Assembly (NCBI RefSeq): GCF_002246015.1
Contig: NZ_NOLJ01000020.1
Location: 1-55,877, forward strand
Length of the DNA stretch: 55,877 bases
DNA from: Nostoc sp. 'Peltigera membranacea cyanobiont' 210A
Lineage (GTDB): Bacteria; Cyanobacteriota; Cyanobacteriia; Cyanobacteriales; Nostocaceae
Direction of reading: 5' to 3'
Shown: in pieces, positions 8,540-16,532 of the stretch
Layout of the letters: every line of letters starts with the position of its first letter
Position numbering within the stretch: position 1 is the stretch's first letter
Program-made: the position numbers and the translations under genes
Notes under the pieces: generated by a model
The model's database searches: none
What the model was told of the DNA's origin: nothing
Seen by the model: only the letters and a program-made list of their open reading frames with translations

Positions 8540-9238
8540 ATGATAGCAATGGCGGAAACGGACTTGCAAAACAGCACTCTGCAACACGCATCCGAAGTCA
8601 GGGAAAAGTTGATGGCCGTCTACGGAGTACAGTACTACGAGACCGGGACGAGTTCTGTCGTCAATGCCAGCACAGACGACCTCTACTTTTACACAACTTA
8701 TATCGGCGTGCATGAAATCGTGGTTGAGCGTGGCGATTGCGTGTATTTTCTGGACAAGCAGAAAACTACAGCCTACCTCAACCGCGGATCGATCATGGTT
8801 AGGAGTCCGCACATCGCCACCGTAATCCGCGGCTACATGCCGGAAGACAAATCCTCTACCCTAGTGACGCGCACCAATTTGCCTTATGTAAACGGGTGTT
8901 CGACAAAACAGGTGTTCCCGCCAGATCGACTTGGCGATCCGACCCTTCAAATCCTCGATATCCCCCCATATTCTTCCGAACAAGCCCACCATATTCACTC
9001 TACCGTCCGAGTTGCCTACATCCTCTCCGGTCATGGGCGCAGCATTGTCGGCATGAGAGACCATACTACCAGCGAGGCCTTATATCCGGGGAAGGTCGCT
9101 ATTCTCCAGAAGATGTGTCCCCATCACTTCGAGACAGACGATGAACATCTGATCGTATTGTCCCTTCACGTGTTCAGTTCAGTGGGCGCGATCGAGCAGA
9201 ACCACCCCATGTTCAACGGGACTCACATGACCAGCTGA
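8540..9238 (+). CDS. Cupin-domain protein, probably bicupin
   Basis: The 232-residue product has a C-terminal cupin barrel: QAHHIHSTVRVAYILSGHGRS supplies the H-x-H metal ligands and PGKVAILQKMCPHHFET the later His. The N-terminal half (about 45-110, with HEIVVERGDCVYF and NRGSIMVRSPH) also looks like a degenerate cupin barrel, so this may be a bicupin. Cupins in biosynthetic clusters are isomerases, epimerases or metal-dependent oxygenases. AAGGA at 8529-8533 precedes the ATG by 6 nt. The oxygenase-aminotransferase gene follows after 25 nt, so the two form an operon and probably act in succession. Substrate unknown. Confidence 0.75.
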   Translation: MIAMAETDLQNSTLQHASEVREKLMAVYGVQYYETGTSSVVNASTDDLYFYTTYIGVHEIVVERGDCVYFLDKQKTTAYLNRGSIMVRSPHIATVIRGYMPEDKSSTLVTRTNLPYVNGCSTKQVFPPDRLGDPTLQILDIPPYSSEQAHHIHSTVRVAYILSGHGRSIVGMRDHTTSEALYPGKVAILQKMCPHHFETDDEHLIVLSLHVFSSVGAIEQNHPMFNGTHMTS

Positions 9239-9263
9239 ACGCTCCTCATCAAGGATGAACTCA

Positions 9264-11717
9264 ATGTCCATTCGCGGAACATTTTTGGAGTCGCCGACCG
9301 ATTCCCACGTAAGTTTGCGAGCTACCTTCCTGGAGCGGTGGGCGCTTCCGTCCCCTTTGATCAAGCCGCATCGGATCAACGCCGACACGCTTCTCAGTAA
9401 CGGACTGGCGGCCGTCGAGAGGGATCTGGAGAGATCGGGGGTGGGCATCATCCAAATGGATCACCCTCTGAATGACCTGGATTTTATCGCATTCGGCTAC
9501 GAACTGGGGACACCCATCCCGGAGAAGGATCCTGCAGTCCAGCCCTTCGTCACCGAACATGTGGTTCTCAACTTACGGACCATCAGCGATAAAACCGAAG
9601 ATGTCTCGATTCAGCCCTTTGCTGCGAATTTTCTAACGCTGCATAGCGAAAGCAGCGGGCGACGGTGGACGGAGCAGCCTCGTTACGTCGTGCTGATGTG
9701 CGCTGACCCCGGTGATGACGAATCGGCGGCGCAAACCGTTATTGTCCCAAACGGGTCCATCATTGATCAACTCTCGTTCGATGCCTGCGCAATCCTGGCT
9801 GAGACGTTCTACGACAACGATACCGGTAGTCCGGCTATCCTGCGCTTGGAGAACGGTCGCCGGATTATCTCCTTCCGCGATTTCCATCAACGGGAGTTGC
9901 ACTGGATCCATGACGGACCAGCGAATGCAAATCAAGTAAGGGAAGCGTTGCTGGATCTGTTGGCGGCCATGTACTCGGGAAACGATGCATACGCCATCCG
10001 TTGGAGCACCAATCTGTTGGCGATCATCGACAACCACACTGTGATGCACGCCCGCAGCACCTCGGTCTACGACCCGACGAAAAGCTCGCGTTTTCTGAAA
10101 AGGTTGCGCGTCCGCACAAGCGATTCGGATAATTCGGTGGCGCTGCTTGCCGACACCTCATCGCTGTTCGGACACCCCAGCCCACGGCGCCCCATCTACA
10201 TCCTTCCCGCCGTCCGGGAGCAGGCGAAACATCTCACGGACGACCCACATACTGTGACGATCCCTTTCGTAGACGACCAAGTGCTCGATCTGTTCTCCAG
10301 GGCGAAACACCCGGACGATCCTATGGAACTTCGAGATCTCTGGATTGGAAGAGTCGAGGCGGAACTCGGAGACGACGCAACCAGGCCTGAACTTGCCGCC
10401 CGGTGGCGAGAGGCACGGGTGATGCGAACAGTCAGTGAGGACGAAGTGCTTTCTTCCCGCACCACAGTGAGATTCATCAAGGAGCTGTTCAACACCTATT
10501 TCCGTGATGACCTGTATGGTCGGTTGCGTGGTCAGGCTAAGTCCATTCTCTCCGGTGGGGCATTGGACGAGACCGTTTTCGGCCTACCGACTGCCCTCAA
10601 GCAGACCATTCAGTACGCGCTGGTCAAGGATCTATACGGTTATTCAGACTCCCGAGGCCGGGAACCCGCTCGCGAAGCTGTCGCAGAATACGAATCAACC
10701 CGCCTTGGTGTTGCAGCCTATTCGGCCGACTCGGTAGCGCTAACCATGGGGGCCACTTTCGCCGTAGCCAACCTCGCGGATTTCCTGTTGACGCAGTGTT
10801 CTTCGTGGCGGCCAGCGTTGTGCGGTATTCCCAACTACCCGCCCCTGGTCCAATCCATAGCGAAGCGCCATGACGTACAGCTGGTGCCGATGGACTGCTC
10901 GGACGGACACAGCTCCCTCGCCAACATGAAGGCCGCTTTATCACCCGATACCCCGCTGGTGCTGCTGCAAACCGCGGCGAATCCAACAGGCATAGCCGTC
11001 AAGGAGGACGAACTCGCCGACCTGATCGAGAGCGCTAGCTCCTCTACGCTCATATTGCTCGATGAGTGTCACGAGTGGCTTGGAGCGGAGCCGAGGCTGT
11101 CGCCCGCACGGGCACGCGCCAATGTGATCCGGGTGTTCAGCTTGTCCAAGCGCTGGTCCGCTCCCGGTATCAAGGCAGGCTGGTTTTTAGCGGATCCGGC
11201 GATCGTGTCCGAATACTATGAACACGCCTCCACCACCTTCGGCGGGCCACCATCGTTTTTCTATACCTTGATTGAGGTGCTCGCCAGGATGGAGCGGTGG
11301 AGACTAGAAGGACTGGAGCATGTGGGACCAGCCCAGATTGCCGAATTTGAACCGGAGTACAGGCTCACTGAGCAAGGGCTGAACTCAGCTTTCTCGAGTT
11401 ACTTAGCTGAACGTAAGGCATTCGACGAGTCTCTACTGCTGTTACGAGACGCCACTGTCGTGCGGTTGCGTCAGATAGGAGCCGATGTTGTATGGCCCCA
11501 GCGCTCGATTAACGCTGCCGCACTCTTTCCCGAGTTCGACGACTCTTACCTCTGCTTCCGTCGACTGCTCCACGACACCGGGGTAGCTGTCTATCCGGGA
11601 GTATTGAACTTCTATCTTGCCGGCGGATGGTTCCGAATAACGTATGCGCGAAAGTGGGACGAAATTACCAACGCAATGGGTCGACTCGAACGACGCTTAG
11701 TGGTGCAGAAAAGTTAG
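9264..11717 (+). CDS. TauD/TfdA-like Fe(II)/2OG oxygenase fused to a PLP aminotransferase
   Basis: A two-enzyme fusion of about 817 residues. Residues 1-300 (numbered from the alternative ATG 9255) resemble clavaminate-synthase/TauD-like oxygenases: LTLHSES supplies H130 and E132 of an HxE facial triad, IIDNHTVMHAR supplies distal His265, and FLKRLRVR a 2-oxoglutarate-binding Arg. After a linker of 130-150 residues, 430-820 form a fold-type I class I/II aminotransferase: YGYSDSRGREPAREAV, TAANPTG, LLDECHEWLG, and FSLSKRWSAPGIKAGW with PLP lysine K632. I prefer ATG 9264 because AAGGA (9251-9255) is 8 nt before it, too close to ATG 9255. The fusion suggests that one amino or keto acid is both hydroxylated and transaminated. 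Last gene of the rightward operon. Confidence 0.85.
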   Translation: MSIRGTFLESPTDSHVSLRATFLERWALPSPLIKPHRINADTLLSNGLAAVERDLERSGVGIIQMDHPLNDLDFIAFGYELGTPIPEKDPAVQPFVTEHVVLNLRTISDKTEDVSIQPFAANFLTLHSESSGRRWTEQPRYVVLMCADPGDDESAAQTVIVPNGSIIDQLSFDACAILAETFYDNDTGSPAILRLENGRRIISFRDFHQRELHWIHDGPANANQVREALLDLLAAMYSGNDAYAIRWSTNLLAIIDNHTVMHARSTSVYDPTKSSRFLKRLRVRTSDSDNSVALLADTSSLFGHPSPRRPIYILPAVREQAKHLTDDPHTVTIPFVDDQVLDLFSRAKHPDDPMELRDLWIGRVEAELGDDATRPELAARWREARVMRTVSEDEVLSSRTTVRFIKELFNTYFRDDLYGRLRGQAKSILSGGALDETVFGLPTALKQTIQYALVKDLYGYSDSRGREPAREAVAEYESTRLGVAAYSADSVALTMGATFAVANLADFLLTQCSSWRPALCGIPNYPPLVQSIAKRHDVQLVPMDCSDGHSSLANMKAALSPDTPLVLLQTAANPTGIAVKEDELADLIESASSSTLILLDECHEWLGAEPRLSPARARANVIRVFSLSKRWSAPGIKAGWFLADPAIVSEYYEHASTTFGGPPSFFYTLIEVLARMERWRLEGLEHVGPAQIAEFEPEYRLTEQGLNSAFSSYLAERKAFDESLLLLRDATVVRLRQIGADVVWPQRSINAAALFPEFDDSYLCFRRLLHDTGVAVYPGVLNFYLAGGWFRITYARKWDEITNAMGRLERRLVVQKS

Positions 11718-11740
11718 AAAAGTTACTATTATCCTATGGA

Positions 11741-11764
11741 TGTCCAATAATTTTTTAATGGACA
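11741..11764 (+). terminator. Possible terminator after the oxygenase-aminotransferase gene
   Basis: A 6-bp stem (TGTCCA at 11741-11746, TGGACA at 11759-11764) with an AT-rich loop lies 23 bases after the stop codon. There is no following T-run, so it is only a candidate. Confidence 0.35.
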
Positions 11765-11770
11765 AGCCTT

Positions 11771-11920
11771 CTATTCGTATTCTTCATCTTCTTCGTCTTC
11801 GTAGTCTTCATCATTCTCATCTTCATAGTCATCATCTTCATCCTGTAATTCTGCCCCTACCTCATCAGGATCAAAACCTTCAGTAAACTGAGTGTGTGAA
11901 TCATACTCAGCACCAGTCAG
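11771..11920 (-). pseudogene. C-terminal fragment of an acidic protein
   Basis: Read leftwards, an open frame without a usable start gives FLTGAEYDSHTQFTEGFDP, then a stretch almost wholly of Asp, Glu and Tyr ending at TAG (11771-11773). Acidic tails like this occur on cyanobacterial plasmid proteins, including the DUF5895 protein at 53053-54159 in this window, but I cannot show that they are related. Its upstream end runs into the recombinase remnant on the other strand, so it is probably a truncated gene end. Confidence 0.35.
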
Positions 11921-11939
11921 AAAAGTGCGGTTAGCTATC

Positions 11940-12428
11940 AAAAAATTCAAGGGTCGCCACGCTCACCGAGATTCAACCCTAATTCTGTTGATCTACCGTC
12001 ACGGATTGCGAGTGGCAGAGGTAGCATCTTTGCGATGGGAGCAAATAGATTGGAATGGTGGCACAATTTACGTGAAGCGAGTCAAAAAAGGTACGCCCTC
12101 GGTTCAACCACTTTCCGGTCTGGAGATTCGCTCTCTTCGTCAGCTGCAACGAGATTATCCTGTTAGTCCCTACATTTTCCAGTCTTTTCGACGTGGCCCG
12201 TTGGCACATGATACGATCGCCGGCATTGTTGAGCGGGCTGGTGAATTAGCTGGTTTGCCAATTCGAGTTCATGCTCATATGCTGCGGCATGGAACAGGTT
12301 ATTATTTAGCGAATTGAGGCATTGATACCCGCACAATTCAGAGTTACTTGGGGCATAAAAATATTCAGCATACTGTTCGTTACACCGAACTTGCGTCTAC
12401 CAAGTTTCACGGGCTTTGGGATGATTAA
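11940..12428 (+). pseudogene. Tyrosine recombinase (XerC/FimB-like), C-terminal part, interrupted by TGA
   Basis: The catalytic domain of a phage-integrase-family recombinase can be read from about 11950: HGLRVAEVASLRW (first Arg), HMLRHGTGYYLAN (H-x-x-R), then TGA at 12315-12317, and in the same frame GIDTRTIQSYLGHKNIQHT (second His region) and VRYTELASTKFHGLWDD with the nucleophile Tyr and a TAA stop (12426-12428). One nonsense codon separates otherwise intact catalytic residues. The N-terminal core-binding domain is missing, and upstream sequence is unrelated. It was probably the integrase of an element once linked to the neighbouring island. Confidence 0.8.
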
Positions 12429-12793
12429 TGTTTAAACCCCTTGGTTAATTCTTGCCCATCTCCCCCGAAAAAAATCGCTCTCCAAGAAGCAACGAAAAAA
12501 AGCTTTTTTTTAGCGTGCGATCGCATGACACGAATTTTGTTATCGAGTTGTCATTGGTATTTCCAAATCAATAGTGGCGTTTTGACGTTGATCCTGATTT
12601 GTAATAATATGGAAAGTTATCGCAATATCATGAAAACTGTTCCCCAATTTGCCGATCGCTTAAAACAGTTTGCCAATAGACCTAAAATTACTGTCAGTTC
12701 TCCAATTGACAAAGGTATACCGTGGGTACTCAGCATCGATAATGTCTTACCTGAAGGGGGCTTACCCAGTACCTGATAAATATACCAGAATTT
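12429..12793 (+). other. Unassigned stretch left of the Tn3 element, with a possible gene fragment
   Basis: Between the recombinase remnant and the transposon end, the plus strand has an open frame to 12776. Its second half, from ATG 12609, reads MESYRNIMKTVPQFADRLKQ and on to IDKGIPWVLSIDNVLPEGG; it looks protein-like but I do not recognise it. The Tn3-like element inserted at its downstream side. It may be a disrupted gene or non-coding. Confidence 0.3.
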
Positions 12794-12831
12794 GGCATCA
12801 CCGTGCCAAAACGGGAAAATTGTACGCTAAG
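12794..12831 (+). repeat. Tn3 left terminal inverted repeat
   Basis: A 38-bp end matching 16372-16409 in reverse complement with a single T/C difference at its eleventh base. It lies 26 bases beyond the tnpA stop codon, flanked outside by AATTT. Confidence 0.92.
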
Positions 12832-12857
12832 GCTGAAACCATTATCACCTAAGCGTT

Positions 12858-15416
12858 TCAGCGATACTTATTTTCCTTCACCCGCAAAGGACGCAACTTG
12901 TCAAAACTGGTCGCTTGTTTCAAATTCCAAACATAATCGCCAGTAAGATTGATATGCTCCCACCCCAAGGGCGACAAATGTTGTAAGTATTCTTCAGGAA
13001 TATCCATTCCTTCTTGTTTCAAATAATCAACGGCTTTTTCTAAATACACCGTATTCCAAAGAACGATCGCAGCAATCACCAAATTCAACCCACTGGCCCG
13101 ATAAAACTGGTCTTCATAAGAGCGATCGCGCAATTCCCCCAGCCGATTAAAAAACACCGCTCTTTTCAGAGTATGTTTCGCCTCACCCTTGTTTAGACCA
13201 GCCGTCGCCCGTCGCCGCAGTTCTGGACTCTGCAACCATTCCAAGGTAAACACAGTTCGCTCAATCCTTCCCAACTCCCGCAAAGCTAAAGCTAAACGAT
13301 TCTGCCGAGGATAAGAAGCTAATTTTCTTAACATCAAAGAAGCAGTCACCGTCCCCGTCCGAATTGAACTAGCAAGGCGTAGAATTTCATCCCAAGATTC
13401 CTGAATTAATTTCACATTAATCTTGTCACCGAGGAGGGGTGCCAAAGGCGAATCAGGAGAACTAGGTTCAAAAGTATACAATTTCTTATCAGGTAAATCG
13501 CGCATTCGAGGTGCAAATCTAAATCCCAGCAGGTGGCACATTGCGAAGACATGCTCGGTATAGCCACTTGTATCCGTATAATGCTCCTGAATCTGTAAAT
13601 CACTCTCGTGATACAACAAACCATCCAAAACGTGAGTTGCATCCCTAATCGTGGCGTTAATTACCTTAACGTGAAACGGAGCATACTGGTCGGAAATATG
13701 CGTGTAAAAAATCACGCTTCTATCTTTACCATATTTGGCATTGATCTCTTCATTAAAACTACGATGTCCAGCCGCTTTGAACCGTTGTCCATCAGAAGAA
13801 GATGTTGTTCCATCACCCCAATAAGCAGCAAAAGGCACTTGTGTATGGAAATTTACCACCTCAGCCATTGCTTTGGAATAAGTTTCATCACGAATATACC
13901 AATCTGCCACCCAAGCTAAACGCTCAAAGGACATCCCTTGAGTTGCGTCTGCCATTCGTGTTAAACCTAAATTAATCCCATCAGCAAGTAAGACACTTAA
14001 CAAAACAACCTTATCAGATACTTGTTCTCCTGAATGTAAATGCGTAAAATGTTTCGTAAATTGCGTCCAAGAATCAACTTCTACTAACAAATCAGTCAAC
14101 TTAATTCTTGGCAGTAAACTATGAACTGTTCTGCTAAATCCATCAACCTCCTTTGGGACAGCATTGGTAAGAGGAGTGATAATTAACTGTTCGTTCTCTA
14201 TCCTGACATCAACCAGTTTCTTTTCTGCCATTAAAGAAGAAACAAGCGCTAATTGTTCAGACAATTCAAGTGAGCGTTGTTCAATATAAGTAGTGAAATC
14301 TGTCGTTACTGCCACAGGTATCGTTTGAGAAGAACACATTGATTGCCATGCATTATCTGCTAATAGATAGTCCTCAAAATCTTGGAACTGCTTCGAGCCT
14401 GCTACCCAAATATCCCCAGAACGCAAGCCACTGCGTAATTCAGCCAAAGCACACATCTCATAGTAGTGACGATCAATAGTATCGCCCTTAACTACGTGTT
14501 TTAACCAACGAGGTTTAACGAAACTAATATCCGCAGATTCCGGTACTTTTCGACCACCAGATATATTTAATTCTTTAATGACTGACAAAGCTTTTAGAAT
14601 CGGTAAACTGGCTCCAGTAGCTTTAAATTCAAACGCTGACAACAATTTTGGTGTATACCTTCTCAATTGTGAATAACGATTATCAAGCAGTTCAAGATAA
14701 TCAAAATCTGCTGGTCTGGCTAGCTTTTCAGCTTCGACAACACTACTAATAAACTTTTCCCAATTTAAGACTGATTCAATCGCTTCATAAGCATCAATTG
14801 ACTCATCTCTAGCAGCAATCAACGCCTTACCTACTTGAGCATACAATCGGACTTTCTCATTAATGGCTTTGCCATCGCGTTGAAATTTATCGCCGTGCTG
14901 ATGCTCACTCTTGTTAAACAATTTCCCCATCATTTTATCGTGCATTTCTATGGCATAATCGACTAATGACGCACTCCATTCAATGAGAAAAGCAACTAAA
15001 ATAGCATAGCGTCTCAATTCATCCAACCTTGATAAATGAGCAGGTGTAGACTTTGCACCAGTTCGAGTGAATTGTAGTAAACGATTTTGGTGTACTCGTT
15101 TCAAACATCCAGAGTCGAGATTGAGATGGCGAATAAACTCCAGTCGTTCCACGACTTTTAAAAAGTTTCTTGGATTAGCCTGACCTGGTGGTTGACGTAG
15201 CCAAATTAAATCAGTCAGTTTTTTATCAGGCTCTACAATTAATAACTTATCTAGCGTTGTCTTTTGTAATGTTGTCAAATTTTTAGTCAACTCAAGACAT
15301 ACTAATTTTTGAGCGCGATGTCTGACCTCCCAAGCTAAACGTTCTACCGTAGAAATAGCTGGAATAATAATTTGGCGCAAGCGCATCTCATCAATCAACG
15401 CTCCTACAAGCGCCAT
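12858..15416 (-). pseudogene. Tn3-family transposase TnpA, missing its N-terminal region
   Basis: The 852-residue frame contains the catalytic blocks of Tn3 transposases: LADGINLGLTRMA, YWGDGTTSSSDGQRF with the second catalytic Asp, and GELRDRSYEDQFYRASGLNLV then AAIVLWNTVYL with the Glu. Full-length family members have about 950-1000 residues; this one begins at the level of ALVGALIDEMRLRQIIIPAI. Upstream, the frame continues without a start (KQFSKWLLPFAISSDKG), still family-like, to a TAG near 15491, so 100 or more N-terminal residues that recognise the transposon ends are gone. It is probably inactive by itself. The junction coincides with the start of the convergently oriented passenger gene. 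Confidence 0.85.
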
Positions 15417-15461
15417 CCCTTTATCTGACGATATTGCAAAAGGTAATAACCATTTTGAGAA

Positions 15462-15974
15462 TTGCTTGTATGTAGATGTATTAACGCGCTAGAAAGCCAA
15501 AATAGATGGTGCTTTCTTCCTTACCAAAGGTGGCTCCCAAAATACGACCAATTATATAAAATACCCACATTAGAAGTTGGTTGCTGGGTAGCTCCTGAAG
15601 CAAGAGAAGCAGGTTATAGTCCCCCAGACAGTCTTTTCTATGCTTATGAAGATTCATTTTTAGGAATTGGAGAGGATAAACAGGGCAAAAGGATTTGTGA
15701 TCCTACCCCAGAAGCAAAAGAATTAGGGTTTGCAATGGCAAGACACCTACCATACAAATTTTTAAACCGTGTGCTAACCGTAAAAATTATCAACGATCAC
15801 CGAATATTAAGAGAAATAGGATGGGCAGAAGCTGCGGATCTACCCTATGCCTTGCACCATGACATGGATACTGGTAAACAATTTATCAAAGTGCAATTTG
15901 ATATAAGCCACACAAAAAATCAAGAAGCCATTGCTGCTGGATGGCATCCAGGTTATGGATTTTGCAAAATTTAA
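15462..15974 (+). CDS. Unknown protein, transposon passenger, probably 5'-truncated
   Basis: I do not recognise this protein (up to 170 aa). It is rich in aromatic residues, with QRWLPKYDQLYKIPTLEVGC, VAPEAREAGYSPPDSLFYAY, EAKELGFAMARHLPYKFLN and a C-terminal AAGWHPGYGFCKI. The only start upstream of an internal ATG is a TTG at 15462, inside the truncated 5' region of tnpA, so its real beginning was probably deleted together with the tnpA start. It lies inside the Tn3 ends. A small gene follows 23 nt downstream, with the spacer containing GGAG as ribosome binding site. Confidence 0.5.
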   Translation: MLVCRCINALESQNRWCFLPYQRWLPKYDQLYKIPTLEVGCWVAPEAREAGYSPPDSLFYAYEDSFLGIGEDKQGKRICDPTPEAKELGFAMARHLPYKFLNRVLTVKIINDHRILREIGWAEAADLPYALHHDMDTGKQFIKVQFDISHTKNQEAIAAGWHPGYGFCKI

Positions 15975-15994
15975 AGTGACGAAATGGAGATTTT
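15975..15994 (+). repeat. 20-bp direct repeat, copy 1
   Basis: This 20-bp stretch is identical to 16197-16216, 222 bases further on. It includes the stop-proximal spacer and the Shine-Dalgarno (TGGAG) of the small gene at 15998, so the copies mark the two borders of a duplicated gene-sized unit. Confidence 0.85.
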
Positions 15995-15997
15995 AAT

Positions 15998-16201
15998 ATG
16001 AGCGACCAAGCTTTAGAAAAAATGACTAGGGATGCTGCCGGAAACAACGGAGGGCTTTCTAGCGTTCAGTTTGCAAAAATGAAGGGAGTCGGAATCGAGA
16101 TTGTACATAGGTGGAAGAATAACAAAGAACCTATGCCCAGTGGATGGGCATTTCTTGGTGGAAAATGGATACCAGAAACACGGGAAAGTTGCGCGGAGTG
16201 A
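15998..16201 (+). CDS. Small protein of 67 residues, Tn3 passenger
   Basis: ATG 15998 is preceded by TGGAG at a good distance. The product has a charged N-terminus (ALEKMTRDAAGNNGG), a helix-turn-like middle (SVQFAKMKGVGIEIVHRWKN) and a Trp-rich end (GWAFLGGKWIP). The middle could be a small DNA-binding helix pair, but I cannot assign a family. It lies inside the Tn3 ends, just after the unknown passenger gene, and the 20-bp direct repeat brackets it exactly. Confidence 0.55.
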   Translation: MSDQALEKMTRDAAGNNGGLSSVQFAKMKGVGIEIVHRWKNNKEPMPSGWAFLGGKWIPETRESCAE

Positions 16202-16216
16202 CGAAATGGAGATTTT
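16197..16216 (+). repeat. 20-bp direct repeat, copy 2
   Basis: Identical to 15975-15994. Here it overlaps the stop codon of the 67-aa gene and offers an unused Shine-Dalgarno with no gene behind it, as if a third gene of the series had been deleted. Confidence 0.85.
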
Positions 16217-16371
16217 GACCAATTTAGTTTTTTGGTAAGTGACACTCTTCGCCATTACTGGACAATAAATGCTAGCAAGCAAAAATAAATGAACCTATCT
16301 CGGCTCAATCTCACTTACGGGTGTTATTGAAAAATGGGTAGCTAAGATGCTTATGGGGGAAGGCTTTTAGT

Positions 16372-16409
16372 CTTAGCGTACAATTTTCCCGTTTTGGCGC
16401 GGTGATGCC
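16372..16409 (-). repeat. Tn3 right terminal inverted repeat
   Basis: A 38-bp repeat, reverse complement of 12794-12831 with one mismatch, followed by the AATTT target duplication at 16410-16414. Confidence 0.92.
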
Positions 16410-16532
16410 AATTTCTTCTAGGAAAATCATCATTTCATTTGCATCAATAATCATTCAATAGACAGCTGATGTGTTGCGTGACTCTACGCCCCAAATTAAT
16501 AGCAGCCTCTGATGTCATCACGTTTCACCTTC

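Larger units (their letters stand above)
12794..16409. mobile_element. Tn3-family transposon with 38-bp ends and 5-bp target duplication
   Basis: Left end 12794-12831 and right end 16372-16409 are 38-bp inverted repeats with one mismatch, starting GGCATCACCG outside and ending ACGCTAAG inside; 38 bp and an inner TAAG are typical of Tn3-family ends. The flanking bases 12789-12793 and 16410-16414 are both AATTT, the 5-bp duplication expected from Tn3 transposition. Inside are a leftward 5'-truncated tnpA, two rightward small genes and no resolvase. The intact ends and duplication show that the element moved as one unit, so it either transposed in trans or lost the tnpA start after insertion. 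Confidence 0.92.

Noticed and set aside
11892..11940. Start of the recombinase at ATG/GTG 11892
   Set aside because: The first residues read through the antisense of an acidic-protein fragment and do not match the recombinase family.
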